A DNA stretch of 64,000 nt from Meira nashicola (lineage: Eukaryota; Basidiomycota; Exobasidiomycetes; Exobasidiales; Brachybasidiaceae). The notes under the pieces are model-generated. The model was not told the DNA's origin, searched no databases, and saw only the letters and a list, made by a program, of their open reading frames with translations. The first letter of the stretch is position 1. Each line of letters opens with the position of its first letter. The stretch is from contig BCJU01000004.1 of NCBI GenBank assembly GCA_001600355.1, forward strand, positions 744,001 through 808,000, given 5' to 3'. A program made the position numbers and the translations under genes. Below are positions 16,823-29,833 of this stretch, piece by piece.

Positions 16823-19099
16823 TTAAAAGAATCGGTCTGAGCTTTGTCGATCATTAGAAAATCTACCACGAGAATATGAGTCATCTCTATCTCTTCTGTC
16901 ATTTCGAGAATATGAGTCAAATCTATCCCTTCTGTCATTGCGATCGAAACGTCCTCTTCCACCTCTTTCGAAATTACCCCTTGCGTTCATCGAGCCACCA
17001 AATCTAGATGACTTGCTAAATCGTCTAGATCCATTTGAAACGCCCAATTTTTGTAGCATTGATGGACTGACGTAAGGCTCCCTAGGAAGATTACCGACCG
17101 ACATTGCCCATTCTTTCATACCGTCAAGAATGGCATTAGCATCCGTGCCCATTTCCTTTGACTTGGGGATATAGAAACCTAAATTGCTTAAAAACACATC
17201 TTCAACGTCGGCTGGACTTGTGTAAGATTTGCTGAATTCAGCTTTTGCTTTGATCGATTCATCCGAAAGCCGTTCACTTAATGGTGTTAAGAATTTCGCC
17301 AAAGGTGGAGTGGAATATGATTCTGGGTAACGTTTGGATGTTGATTTTTTTCTACCTGTTGATTCATTCATACTTTTCAAGATTTCTGAATCGACGACAG
17401 ATTCGGGATCTCTATCGAAATTTTCACAAAGGGTTGCTAATTGTGCTATGGTATCCTCTACTTGTTCAACCTTGATTGGCAATTTTCTCAGACTGGCTTT
17501 CAAGAAACCTGCTTCGAATCCTTGCAAAATGATATTTGCTCTTCCTTGTGCTCCTGCACGTCCTGTTCTACCGATTCTATGAATGTATTGATCTGCGGTT
17601 CCGGAGATACCCAAATTGATCACCCGTGTTGTTCCAGGATAATCAACTCCACGAGCACTTACGTCAGATGTGAACAAGATTGAAGCACCACTTTTATCGT
17701 TGCGGAATGCCGAAGAAATTCTAAATCGTTGAGAAGACTCTTTTTTACTATGTAATTCGTACGTAGTAGTAAGTCTTCCTGCTGGTAAACCATTGATCAA
17801 ACCTTCGCGTTCATTAAAGATGTTTGCATACAATTGCACCATCTTTGTTGTAGGGGCAAAAACGACAATTTTGCTGCGACCAGCGTTGGTTAATTGATCA
17901 ATAGCAATCAATCTAGTCAAGTGTTCCAATTGTTCTTTTCCGTCACGTACAACAGTGGCAAATTGAGGAATATGTTCGTGAACATTTGACTCTCCTTCGG
18001 GTACGCAATCAATGAATCTATGATCACTTGATAATGATTTACGTGCAATTTCTCTGATATCTTTGCTTACCGTAGCACTAAATAACATTGTGCTTCGATC
18101 TTCCTTCTTGGGTAAAAATCGTAAAATCTTTTCGAGATCATCACGGAAACCCATGTCGAGCAAAGTATCAGCTTCGTCATAAATTAAAGTTTGAACAGCT
18201 GACAAAGCTTTTGAAACCATCCGTTCCTCGTTCAAGAGATCCAAAAGACGACCGGGTGTAGCAACTACTACGTCAGGACGAGAGCGAGACCAAGTGCGTA
18301 ATTGTTCTCTTCTACTTGCTCCTCCAACCAACAATTGAACACCAAAGTCATCGTGATGAGATGCTAGCTTTTTTGCTTCATTGGCAATTTGTGTTGCTAA
18401 TTCACGAGTTGGACTTAGCACAAGAACACCTGCTGTATTCTTTTGGAAGCTGCGTTTGAGGGAAAAACGTTGTTCTCTATCTAAATCTGTAGCCTCATAA
18501 AGTTCAGGTTTCTCTTGAGAAATCATTTTTTCAAATGGAGCAGTATACTTTCCTTGTAATACTTGTCTAGCTGCTCGTAATCTACGTTCGAATGCAGGCG
18601 TCAAAAAGGCAATCGTTTTACCAGTTCCTGTTTTCGCTTTTACCAATAAATCTCTTCCGCCTTGATTATCTGGCATAGGTTTTTCATTGAATGGATCAGC
18701 CAAATCTGGTAGCAAGCCCAAGACTCTTTGTTGCACTTCTGACATTTCCTTAAAATTAAACGGTTTGTTGGTTAATGCCTTCCATGTATCATAGGCAATG
18801 TATGGCTTTAATGATGCGTATTCGTTGGTGATTGGGTGTGCTTCTTTTTTTCCTTCCAACAATGGCTCGTCCAAATCAATTTCAATGATTTGATCTTCTT
18901 CATTGACCCTCCTTTTTCTTGGCGGATTCCGAAAGAATATTGGAGTCGTGCTAAAGCTTCTGCCAATTGATTGGATTGGCAATCTCTGAGAAGCAATTGC
19001 TGTCCTTGACAAAGAACGAGCGCATAATGAATTTAAAGTCAAATAAGAAGCCAGCTTTGAAGAGCTTCTTATGACTTGCATTGATGCGTTGTTCATCAT
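16823..19099 (-). CDS. MSS116: Mitochondrial DEAD-box RNA helicase (MSS116 type)
   Basis: 758 residues from ATG 19099. The N-terminal 50 residues are rich in Ser, Arg, Ala and Leu with no acidic residues and end RSFSTTPIFF, a typical mitochondrial presequence. Helicase motifs follow in order: KTGTGKT near 156-162, SPTRELA, TPGRLLDL, DEADTLLDMGF at 308-318, SAT, and [10 protein letters not shown] in the second RecA domain. The C-terminus is Arg/Gly/Asp/Ser-rich (FDRNDRRDR repeats), as in Mss116/CYT-19, where the basic tail tethers RNA. These enzymes act as chaperones for mitochondrial intron splicing and translation. MSS116-type orthology rests on presequence plus tail and is likely but not proven. 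Confidence 0.85.
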   Translation of the reverse strand: MMNNASMQVIRSSSKLASYLTLNSLCARSLSRTAIASQRLPIQSIGRSFSTTPIFFRNPPRKRRVNEEDQIIEIDLDEPLLEGKKEAHPITNEYASLKPYIAYDTWKALTNKPFNFKEMSEVQQRVLGLLPDLADPFNEKPMPDNQGGRDLLVKAKTGTGKTIAFLTPAFERRLRAARQVLQGKYTAPFEKMISQEKPELYEATDLDREQRFSLKRSFQKNTAGVLVLSPTRELATQIANEAKKLASHHDDFGVQLLVGGASRREQLRTWSRSRPDVVVATPGRLLDLLNEERMVSKALSAVQTLIYDEADTLLDMGFRDDLEKILRFLPKKEDRSTMLFSATVSKDIREIARKSLSSDHRFIDCVPEGESNVHEHIPQFATVVRDGKEQLEHLTRLIAIDQLTNAGRSKIVVFAPTTKMVQLYANIFNEREGLINGLPAGRLTTTYELHSKKESSQRFRISSAFRNDKSGASILFTSDVSARGVDYPGTTRVINLGISGTADQYIHRIGRTGRAGAQGRANIILQGFEAGFLKASLRKLPIKVEQVEDTIAQLATLCENFDRDPESVVDSEILKSMNESTGRKKSTSKRYPESYSTPPLAKFLTPLSERLSDESIKAKAEFSKSYTSPADVEDVFLSNLGFYIPKSKEMGTDANAILDGMKEWAMSVGNLPREPYVSPSMLQKLGVSNGSRRFSKSSRFGGSMNARGNFERGGRGRFDRNDRRDRFDSYSRNDRRDRDDSYSRGRFSNDRQSSDRFF

Positions 19100-19426
19100 C
19101 TTTGCTATAAAGCTAGAAGATGATGGCAGTCTCTAATTCAGGTTCATAAGAATGTATGTATGCAGATAATTTCTTCCAAAGGCGTTTAAGCTGTATGAAA
19201 ATTTCCAAAGCTCGTGTGTGCAAAACGTAGCGAAAAATGAAAAATTATGCAACCAAAAAATCAAGCACGCTGAAAAATTTCCAAAGCGTAAATAGATTAT
19301 ATCCGATTCCCGCATTACAAAAAAAAAGTTTATTCCTATGCATGTTCTTCTTGTTCTTTAATTGCAAAAAAGGCACCATTTTCCCTTAATATCGTCATCA
19401 CCTTTAGAGCTCTAACTTCTTGCAGA
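19100..19426. promoter_or_regulatory. Divergent promoter, MSS116-like / PWP1, with RRPE-like boxes
   Basis: A 327-bp shared promoter. TGAAAATTTCC at 19196-19206 and TGAAAAATTTCC at 19271-19282 are both followed by AAAGC and resemble the ribosomal RNA processing element (RRPE). An A-run lies at 19318-19326. No gene seen. Confidence 0.5.
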
Positions 19427-21229
19427 ATGATCTCTTCTGCAGCATGGATCGCTAAGGGAAGGGCAGCTCAACACCCTACATCATATAAAGTGGATGATAA
19501 TGAACTTGAACGTGTTGCAAAATTAGCCAATGTTCATTTTGAAGATGCAAAAGTTCAATTTGAGCGTGCTCAAAAGGTAGCAGCAGGATGGCATGATGGC
19601 AAAGATATGGGAGATGATGAAGGTTGGGAAGATGATGAACAAGAAGAAGAAGAAGTAGAAGGGGAAGAGGATGAAAAAATGGATGCAGAGAGCGAAGAAC
19701 AGAATGCTACTACTGACCCAGCAACAAAAGAAGATCCAAATGATTTGAGTAAATATAACCTTGACAATTATGATGATGACGAAAATGAAGCAACGACCAT
19801 GGGACCTTTTAGTAATATAAAAGGGCTACAATATTACCGTAACAACGATGAAGACCCATATATCACACTGAAAGAGGATCCTGTCGAAGCACAAGAAGAG
19901 AGGGAGGAATTGGAGGTCATGCCAACAGACAATATGATCATTACTGCCAAAACAGAAGATGAAGTTTCTTTGTTAGAGGCATACGTTTATATTCACGAAG
20001 ATGCAAATCTATACGTTCATCACGATTTAATGCTTCCATCTTTCCCGCTCTGTCTCGAATGGTTGGACTACAAACCAAGCGGTGGAGGTGAAGGATCTGC
20101 TGATCAAAATAGCAACGTTGGTGCAAAAGGAAATTTTATTGCAGTTGGTACAATGGATCCAGAAATTGAAATTTGGAGTATGGATGTTGTAGAAGGATTA
20201 TTCCCAGATGCAATCTTGGGCCAAAAAGATATCACTGAACAATTAAATGCTCCCAAAGGAACGGGAAAGAAGAAACGAAAGCAAGCAAAGGAACGAGTAC
20301 CAAACGCAAATTACCATGTTGATGCAGTTTTGGGTCTCTCGTGGAACAAGCTTGCCAGAAATCTTTTGGCCAGTGCTTCAGCTGATTCGACTGTCAAGTT
20401 GTGGGATCTTTCAAAACCTGCAGATGAAAATGGAGGCACAAATGCATTACGCTCATTCGGAGATCTACACACAGACAAAGTTCAAAGTGTAGCATGGGAT
20501 ACAAGTAACTCTTCTCGTGGATCGATAGGACAGCCTGCACGTCTATTAAGTGGTAGTTATGACAAAACTATTTGTATATTTGACAGCAGAAGCCCATCAG
20601 ATGTTGTTCGTGCAAGTGTTTCTGCTGATCTAGAATCCGTTCGTTGGAATCCATGGCGTGAGCATAACTTCTTTGTTTCAATGGAAGATGGTTTGGTTCA
20701 ATCTTTCGATGCTCGTATGTTGACAAAGGAGAAATCAGCTTCAGCAATCTTTACACTTTCAGCGCATGATGGTGCATGTACATCTTTGGATATCAGTCCA
20801 CATATTCCTGGCTGCATAGTTACGGGAGGAACAGATAAATTAGTCAAGCTTTGGAATGTGGAAGGAGATTCTTCATTCGAGGTGAACGCAGCCAATCAAG
20901 ATATTAACTGGCGTCCTTCTTCACTCAGCATGGTCGCAAGTCGTAATTTGGATGCAGGTAAAATCTTTTCTGTTCAATTTTCACCTGATGATCCTCTCAC
21001 TTTAGTAGCTGCAGGATCAAGAGGGGTTTTGCGTGTTTGGGATGCTTTAGCAAACGTTGGAGCACGAAAGACGTTTGGAGATCGTCTAAGGGCTATGCCA
21101 GCCGACCTTTCAAAGACGGCCGTTCGGATCGATGGTAACGAGCCTGCACGCGGAGATGGCGTCGTCCGTTTGGCAGATGAGAGTGATAATGAGAGTGACG
21201 ATGGCGGCGATGTTGCCATGGAGGAATAA
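19427..21229 (+). CDS. PWP1: Periodic tryptophan protein 1, WD40 ribosome-biogenesis factor
   Basis: 600 residues, single exon. The N-terminus (MISSAAWIAKGRA) matches the Pwp1 opening, followed by an Asp/Glu-rich segment (about 60-110) and the conserved DPYITL motif near residue 142. WD repeats occupy about 210-560, visible as LGLSWNKLARNLLASASADSTVKLWD, the SYDKTICIFD repeat, GGTDKLVKLWN and AAGSRGVLRVWD. The tail is again acidic. Pwp1 is a nucleolar protein needed for 25S rRNA maturation and Pol I-linked growth control. The acidic N-terminus is longer than usual but the frame is unbroken. It is divergent from the MSS116-like gene. Confidence 0.94.
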   Translation: MISSAAWIAKGRAAQHPTSYKVDDNELERVAKLANVHFEDAKVQFERAQKVAAGWHDGKDMGDDEGWEDDEQEEEEVEGEEDEKMDAESEEQNATTDPATKEDPNDLSKYNLDNYDDDENEATTMGPFSNIKGLQYYRNNDEDPYITLKEDPVEAQEEREELEVMPTDNMIITAKTEDEVSLLEAYVYIHEDANLYVHHDLMLPSFPLCLEWLDYKPSGGGEGSADQNSNVGAKGNFIAVGTMDPEIEIWSMDVVEGLFPDAILGQKDITEQLNAPKGTGKKKRKQAKERVPNANYHVDAVLGLSWNKLARNLLASASADSTVKLWDLSKPADENGGTNALRSFGDLHTDKVQSVAWDTSNSSRGSIGQPARLLSGSYDKTICIFDSRSPSDVVRASVSADLESVRWNPWREHNFFVSMEDGLVQSFDARMLTKEKSASAIFTLSAHDGACTSLDISPHIPGCIVTGGTDKLVKLWNVEGDSSFEVNAANQDINWRPSSLSMVASRNLDAGKIFSVQFSPDDPLTLVAAGSRGVLRVWDALANVGARKTFGDRLRAMPADLSKTAVRIDGNEPARGDGVVRLADESDNESDDGGDVAMEE

Positions 21230-21309
21230 GAGATCATATCACAGCCAATGTACATCACAGAGACAATATCCAATTCATGAATGCAATTTATAGTACACAT
21301 GCAGTAAAG

Positions 21310-22713
21310 CTATTTAGTTTCTTTATTTTCTTGGAGTATTCCTTCGTGGGATATCGCAGTATGAATGCTGGGATTCGAGGTGACTGAGACAGGTTGCTGC
21401 CCATCACTTGCTACTGCTTGCTCTGCTTTCTTTTCTTCTAAATGTTTTGATCGATCACGCATATGTGTTTCACGAGCCAGTCTTGCTAACGCAGCAAAAT
21501 CGGTTTTATGATCCATCGCCCAAGTTTTTGCACGTTTCTCAGAAAGGCCACTGCTCACTTCATCTTGCGCTCGTTCCCATTGTTCTAATTCTTTGCGTAA
21601 TGAAACATTGCTCTTTCGCACTTGTTCTGAAGCATCTAAATTGGCATTATAAAGATTTATCCACTTTCTATGCCTTTCCACCATTCGCTTCCGGTCAGTT
21701 CCTGCACAGTTCAGCTGCCAATCTCGTAAGAGTTTCTTGATATCGTTTGTTTTTAAGATATCATAAGTCGGTCGAACGAGCTTCTTACGTCGATCTTCTT
21801 TGACTATTCCATTCGATGAGCCTCCTGTAGATCGATTTGTGGAAGTCGCCGGACTAGGTGATGCCAATACATTACTTCGACCACTTGATGCATACCAGGA
21901 GCTGGCTGTACTGCCTATTTTTGGAACAGTAAGCCCTCTTTCCTGTGGAGAAGGTTCCGGATCGTCTGGACTGCATGTGCCTTTATCTAAATGTATATTG
22001 AGTGCGCGATAGGTGAATGTATGCTGACACAATGGGCATTGTACCACATCACTCGCTCCTATTTGCCTGTAATCTTTTGTGTCGCTAATGTTTTGCTGGG
22101 TTTCGGGATTATTTGAATGCTGGTCAGGCGTCTTTGACTCAGGATCTGAACTTTGAATATCTTCAAATTCATCTTGACTGCTATCATCGATGATGACGTG
22201 TTCAGCATAGGATGGTGTCCCTGCTTTTCTAGCTGAAGTACTTCGTTTTGAGCGCCGTAAATGCGGAGAAGAGGGAGAAGAGGATAGATCGGCTTCATCC
22301 CTTGCACGCTTTCCGTTCATTTGTTTATTGCTAGAAGAACTCGCTCGAGCTGCTTGTTCTTGTAGTCTTGCCTGTTGCATGTTGTACAATTGCGATCTCG
22401 CATTCCTCCATTGCAAAGCAACATTTTCCAATGCAGGTTGTGGCAATAAGCTTGAATCATACACATTTTTGTTCATGCATTTTGGACATCTGCCACTCAT
22501 TTCTTCTCCTGGTTTATTGATTGCATTTCGGACGCATGCAGAACAAAAAGTATGGTTGCAATCCTTGATTGAAACAGGAGCGGTAAAGATATCGAAACAT
22601 AGATCGCATCGAAGTCCTGAGTCTAAGCTTTTGAGAAATGAGAATTCTTCCTTCCAATCGCTTGGATCATCTGCTGCTACTAAGTCCCATGTTCCCCCAC
22701 TAATCTTTGCCAT
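21310..22713 (-). CDS. RAD18: E3 ubiquitin ligase of post-replication repair
   Basis: 467 residues from ATG 22713; the frame extends upstream only with non-ATG starts. A C3HC4 RING finger spans residues 36-79 (CDLCFDIF...CNHTFCSACV...CPKC). A UBZ4-type zinc finger (CPLCQHTF...HLDKGTC) is at about 225-247, and a SAP DNA-binding segment (LKTNDIKKLLRDWQLNCAG) is at about 320-340. This RING-UBZ-SAP order is diagnostic of Rad18, which with Rad6 mono-ubiquitinates PCNA at stalled replication forks. Two MCB-type ACGCGT boxes lie about 160-175 bp upstream. It is convergent with PWP1 and divergent from DBP2. Confidence 0.94.
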   Translation of the reverse strand: MAKISGGTWDLVAADDPSDWKEEFSFLKSLDSGLRCDLCFDIFTAPVSIKDCNHTFCSACVRNAINKPGEEMSGRCPKCMNKNVYDSSLLPQPALENVALQWRNARSQLYNMQQARLQEQAARASSSSNKQMNGKRARDEADLSSSPSSPHLRRSKRSTSARKAGTPSYAEHVIIDDSSQDEFEDIQSSDPESKTPDQHSNNPETQQNISDTKDYRQIGASDVVQCPLCQHTFTYRALNIHLDKGTCSPDDPEPSPQERGLTVPKIGSTASSWYASSGRSNVLASPSPATSTNRSTGGSSNGIVKEDRRKKLVRPTYDILKTNDIKKLLRDWQLNCAGTDRKRMVERHRKWINLYNANLDASEQVRKSNVSLRKELEQWERAQDEVSSGLSEKRAKTWAMDHKTDFAALARLARETHMRDRSKHLEEKKAEQAVASDGQQPVSVTSNPSIHTAISHEGILQENKETK

Positions 22714-25275
<2,562 letters not shown>

Positions 25276-25474
25276 AACCAAAACAGAGAAGGACATTCTC
25301 TCGTCTGTTTTTTTCTTCGACGTATATTCTGTTTCTATAGATTATTAGCTTGTGTTACTTTTTTCATTCATCGTTATTAATAGATCTAGCATCAATTCAT
25401 TTATTCACTTATTCATGTGTGAGAACATAAAATGTCATTAAAAATAATTTCATGATTAGGAAGTTTTATCATTA

Positions 25475-26806
25475 TTATGACCGAAGTGCACTTTCGGCTC
25501 TTTCCACAAGACTGTGTAATTCATTTTCGTCTAATGTCTTGCTCTTGCTTCGGATTTCTTGTACAGATTCTTCAATTTTTGCCTTTACCTTTTCTGACTT
25601 TCGCTTCGATTGTGTTCCCAAACCGCCCAAAACAAAACCTCCCAACACAATTCCACCAAGGATGTACAATCCACTTTGTTCCTCAGAGTTTAAAGGGCGT
25701 GTGTTTCCTCCCGAATAACTATTAGAAGATGTGCTATACGACGCACTAGAGCTTCCATTTCCGCGAGTTGCTTTATTGAATGTTTCTCGTGCTTCTTGTA
25801 ATAGTGTACGGGTAGTGTTTGCTGTTGATTCACGGATCTCGTTTGCTTGTTTAGCAATCTTTGGTGCTTTTTCCGACGAAATTCCAATATCTTTTTGCAA
25901 AGATGACCACAAACTTGACACTGCAGATGTGAATGATTGTTCATCGTTTCGCACTGATTCATCAGATTTTGGATGTCCGGCCACATCAGCATCTTCAAAG
26001 ATTGGTTGATGATGCGACACACCTCCACCCAAATAAGTTTCCTCACCTGAAACAGTCATCACTTTTGGCATATGAGCGATAGGACCATCTTGGCTGCGAT
26101 AAAGACCATCGAAATGCTTGTCTTCAGGATGGAAGTAAGCTGTCATCAATGGAACTTCTGGTCCGGGATCGATTGGAGTTGATTCATAGGGAATCTTTAC
26201 TTCGAATGTGATAGGCGCTTGAGGGGCTTTTTCTGGTGGAACACCTGGAGCAGTAGATAGTGCTTCTAGAACGTCAGGTTGTTTAAGACCATCAGAAGTA
26301 GCTTCGCTTGCATTTGATGAAATTTGTCCAGGTTCCATATTGGGAGGATGAGGAATTGTAGCACCTTTTGCATCTGACCCTACTACACCTGCACTTGTTT
26401 CTGGAGCTCCTTGTTGTTGTACTTTTGCAGAAGAAGTTACTGAACGAATTCGAACTGTTTTACGTGGCGTTGATGGTGCGCTGAAAGAGCCGGTTTGTTC
26501 TTGTTGTGAAGAAATTGGTAAAACTTTTGCTCGATTTGAGTCATTTTCAATCAACCTTTTGATCAATTCTGTTCTTTTTCCAGTTGTTGACAGACCACGA
26601 TTACGCAATTCTGATTTTAAATCTGTCACCTTTTTTGATTCATAAGCATCTTTTGTTAGTAATACCGTTGAAACCAATGATCTACTTGGCATTGTGTGTA
26701 CGGGTGGAACAATAGAAGCACTTGCAGCACGTAAAGCTGGATTACTCTTGGAGTCCCTTAGCATATTGCCGCGAAGGCCGGGATTGCTTGCGATTGATCG
26801 AAGCAT
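25475..26806 (-). CDS. Mitochondrial SAP-domain membrane protein (AIM34-like)
   Basis: 443 residues from ATG 26806. The N-terminus (MLRSIASNPGLRGNMLR) is basic and lacks acidic residues for a dozen positions, like a presequence. A SAP motif (VTDLKSELRNRGLSTTGKR) lies at about residues 60-80. A central region is disordered and Pro/Ser-rich. A probable transmembrane segment (LYILGGIVLGGFVLGGLG) lies near residue 385, followed by a Lys/Glu-rich coiled coil. Yeast Aim34 is a mitochondrial SAP protein with a C-terminal membrane segment, which is the best family match I know; orthology is tentative because most of this protein is low-complexity. Function unknown. Confidence 0.72.
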   Translation of the reverse strand: MLRSIASNPGLRGNMLRDSKSNPALRAASASIVPPVHTMPSRSLVSTVLLTKDAYESKKVTDLKSELRNRGLSTTGKRTELIKRLIENDSNRAKVLPISSQQEQTGSFSAPSTPRKTVRIRSVTSSAKVQQQGAPETSAGVVGSDAKGATIPHPPNMEPGQISSNASEATSDGLKQPDVLEALSTAPGVPPEKAPQAPITFEVKIPYESTPIDPGPEVPLMTAYFHPEDKHFDGLYRSQDGPIAHMPKVMTVSGEETYLGGGVSHHQPIFEDADVAGHPKSDESVRNDEQSFTSAVSSLWSSLQKDIGISSEKAPKIAKQANEIRESTANTTRTLLQEARETFNKATRGNGSSSASYSTSSNSYSGGNTRPLNSEEQSGLYILGGIVLGGFVLGGLGTQSKRKSEKVKAKIEESVQEIRSKSKTLDENELHSLVERAESALRS

Positions 26807-27151
26807 TGTGATCTACTGTTTATATGAAGTGATAAGGTTAAGAGAAAGATGTGAGCGCGTTTGTTACAGACTTCGCCATTGATATTTTTTGGTGTTTACC
26901 TCCGTGCGAAAGAAGATTTATGCAGTTCTCCGGCCTAAACCGAGTTGAACACATTTAACGCGCTGTACACTTAATCCAATCTACAGAGCTTTGCACGTGA
27001 AATTATTTTTTCTTTCCAAAGCAAAATTATGTTTAAAGTTGCATTTGGAAGTCAAGTAAGGCGTTTGAGCAGTGTTTTGCAAGTAAAACTTATTTAACAC
27101 ATTCTTAATCCAACCTTACATGCTAACCATCTCCCGTCAAAATACGTCATC
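26807..27151. other. Divergent promoter AIM34-like / DRS1
   Basis: A 345-bp spacer between divergent genes. T-rich stretches lie near 27005-27015; no clear named element or gene seen. Confidence 0.3.
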
Positions 27152-29719
27152 ATGGCCGTTCCAAAAGGCAAAGCTGGTGCTGTCGCCTCCAAGAAGGCTC
27201 AAAAAGCAAATGGGAAAGAGAATGGCTCGAAAAAGAACGAATTTGTTATGACGTTAGATTCGGATGAGGAATTGGCATATTCTGATGAAGAAGGAGAAGA
27301 ACCGGAAGAGGAGATGGAGGATGATGATGACGCTGAAACTGAAGCACAATCCAATAAAAGAAAACAAAAAGCATCTCTAGCCCATCGTGAAAAGGTTGTA
27401 GGTAATGATGCTAAACGTGCTCGAACCTCAAATGAAGGAACGAATTCGGAAGCTGGAGCGCCTGCATTGAACAAATCTTTCATCTTTGATTTAGGAGATG
27501 GATACGATATGGACATTAATGGAGGATGGGATATGTCGGTAAAAGGAGCAAAAGGACAAAATGGTGGAGTGACAGTAGATGATATCATTGAAAGAAGAAA
27601 AAATGCTCGGCCAGAATTGAGAAAGCTACAAGTACCTTCTAGTGACAGTGAGGGTGAAGAAGATCTAGATTTTACAGGCTTTGATGACGAAGATGACGAA
27701 GACGAAAGTGAGGCTGATAGCTTAGAATTTGGAGCAGGTGTACAAGCAAAGGAGAGCGATGAAGAAGCTAGCATTTCGGAAAATGATCCTTTGGACGAGG
27801 GAGATTCTGAAGAAGAATCAGGAAGCCAAAAAGCTTCGAATGACGCAAATAGCGAAGATGAACAAGGTGAAGATGAGGATTCAGAAGAAGAAACAGAAGT
27901 AGAAAAGGCGAAAAAAGCGGCTTTCTTTGCTGTTGAATCCGATACAAAGCAAGAGAAATCAAGTAATGCAACAGACTCTACCTTCCAATCTTTAAGCCTC
28001 ACACGTCCAATCATGAGAGCCCTTTCAACGCTGAACTTCCATAAACCTACACCAATTCAAGCAAAGAGTATACCTATTGCATTGGCAGGAAAAGATATCG
28101 TAGCAGGCGCTGTTACTGGTAGTGGTAAAACAGCGGCATTTTTGATTCCCATTTTGGAACGTTTAGCCCATCGACCAAAAGGAAGAGATGATGCAAAAAC
28201 TCGAGTACTCATTCTTATGCCAACACGTGAATTAGCAGTTCAATGTGTTAGTGTTGGAAGAGCTTTGGCAAAGTTTATGGATATTACATTCTGTCTTTGT
28301 GTTGGTGGTCTTTCGGTCAAGGTACAAGAATCTCAATTACGTGAAAGACCCGATATCGTTGTTGCCACACCCGGTAGATTGATTGACCACGTTCGTAATA
28401 GTGCATCATTCGGGATCGATGATGTGGAAATTTTAGTGATGGATGAAGCAGATCGAATGTTAGAAGATGGTTTCCAAGCTGAATTGGATGAAATAATTAA
28501 AGCAACACCCAAATCACGTCAAACTATGTTATTCTCTGCTACAATGACAGATGATGTGGATGAATTGGTACGATTGAGCATGAAGAGACCTGTTAGATTG
28601 TTCGTTGATCCTCGTAGAACAACTGCGCAAAAGCTCATTCAAGAATTCGTTCGAGTTCGTGGTGCTACCGGATCTTCTTCTAATACACGATCACAAGAAG
28701 AGACTCGAGCAGCTCTTTTGTTGAGTTTATGTATGCGAACATTTAAGAATCAAGTTATCATCTTTGTTCGATCAAAGAAGCTTGCCCATCAACTTCGAAT
28801 CATTTTTGGCCTTGTTGGACTTTCAGCAGGTGAATTACACGGCGATCTATCACAAGAACAACGTTTACAATCTTTACAAGCATTCCGTGATGGAAAAGTG
28901 GATTTCCTTTTAGCTACCGATCTTGCCAGTCGTGGTTTAGATATCAAAGGTGTTCAAGTTGTGATAAATTATGATATGCCCGCTCAGTTAGAGATGTACT
29001 TGCATCGTGTCGGTCGTACTGCTCGTGCGGGAAGGAATGGTCGTAGTGTTACTTTAGTTGGAGAAGCGGATAGAAAGATGTTAAAGATGGTTTTGAAAAA
29101 GTCACCTGCAGATCAAATTCGGCATAGACTTGTACCAAGCGAATCAGTTATTGAAGTGACTGCTACACTGAAAAAACTTAATCAAGAAGTTGAAGAAGTT
29201 TTACGTGAAGAAAAGGAAGAAAAGATGATGAAAACTGCAGAAATGCAAGTACAAAAAGGTGAAAATTTGGTAAAACATCATGATGAGATTATGTCTAGAC
29301 CAAAACGAACATGGTTCCAAGGACAACAAGAAAAAGCAAATAATAAAAATTTAGCTAAGCTTGAATATGAAGCAAAGATGGAAGGTAAACATGGCGGTAA
29401 GACGGCAGAAAAGCCAAAGCGAGACAAATATGCAGGACTTTCACGTAAACAAAGACGTTCTAGACAGGCAAGAGAAGAAGATGAAGCCGAATCAAAAGAA
29501 TCAAGAGGAGCAATTAATGCAGGCATTCGAGCTGCAAAAAAGTCCGCACGACCAAAGCAATTGGGTATTGCAGAAGCACCAAAGCATAAACAGAACTTAA
29601 ATCCAAAAAAGAGCAAAAAAGTTCGAAGTTCTTCGCAATCGACTTCTTCTGGTGATTTGAAGAAGAAAAGTCAAAATTATCAAAAAGGTCGACCAACGAC
29701 GAAATCAAAACGTCGTTAA
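27152..29719 (+). CDS. DRS1: DEAD-box RNA helicase of 60S ribosome biogenesis
   Basis: 855 residues, single exon. The N-terminal 280 residues are very acidic (Asp/Glu/Ser runs), as in Drs1/DDX27. The helicase core starts FQSLSLTRPIMRAL. It carries VTGSGKT near 320-326, [30 protein letters not shown] at about 430-440, SATMTDDVDELV and HRVGRTARAG near 617-626. The C-terminus is Lys-rich with a KRDKYAGLSRKQRR segment. Drs1 works in the nucleolus on 27S pre-rRNA. The DRMLEDGF motif separates it from the MLDMGF of most other DEAD proteins and supports the assignment. It is longer than the 752-residue yeast protein mainly through the acidic and basic ends. Confidence 0.94.
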   Translation: MAVPKGKAGAVASKKAQKANGKENGSKKNEFVMTLDSDEELAYSDEEGEEPEEEMEDDDDAETEAQSNKRKQKASLAHREKVVGNDAKRARTSNEGTNSEAGAPALNKSFIFDLGDGYDMDINGGWDMSVKGAKGQNGGVTVDDIIERRKNARPELRKLQVPSSDSEGEEDLDFTGFDDEDDEDESEADSLEFGAGVQAKESDEEASISENDPLDEGDSEEESGSQKASNDANSEDEQGEDEDSEEETEVEKAKKAAFFAVESDTKQEKSSNATDSTFQSLSLTRPIMRALSTLNFHKPTPIQAKSIPIALAGKDIVAGAVTGSGKTAAFLIPILERLAHRPKGRDDAKTRVLILMPTRELAVQCVSVGRALAKFMDITFCLCVGGLSVKVQESQLRERPDIVVATPGRLIDHVRNSASFGIDDVEILVMDEADRMLEDGFQAELDEIIKATPKSRQTMLFSATMTDDVDELVRLSMKRPVRLFVDPRRTTAQKLIQEFVRVRGATGSSSNTRSQEETRAALLLSLCMRTFKNQVIIFVRSKKLAHQLRIIFGLVGLSAGELHGDLSQEQRLQSLQAFRDGKVDFLLATDLASRGLDIKGVQVVINYDMPAQLEMYLHRVGRTARAGRNGRSVTLVGEADRKMLKMVLKKSPADQIRHRLVPSESVIEVTATLKKLNQEVEEVLREEKEEKMMKTAEMQVQKGENLVKHHDEIMSRPKRTWFQGQQEKANNKNLAKLEYEAKMEGKHGGKTAEKPKRDKYAGLSRKQRRSRQAREEDEAESKESRGAINAGIRAAKKSARPKQLGIAEAPKHKQNLNPKKSKKVRSSSQSTSSGDLKKKSQNYQKGRPTTKSKRR

Positions 29720-29833
29720 AGTTGTAGTAAGAAAAAAAGGGTAATATGTACATTATCACGCCTTAATGAATTGTATGGGATGCGCTATGATACAATTTTA
29801 CATACAAATTGTGAGAGATGCAGTATAGTTAGT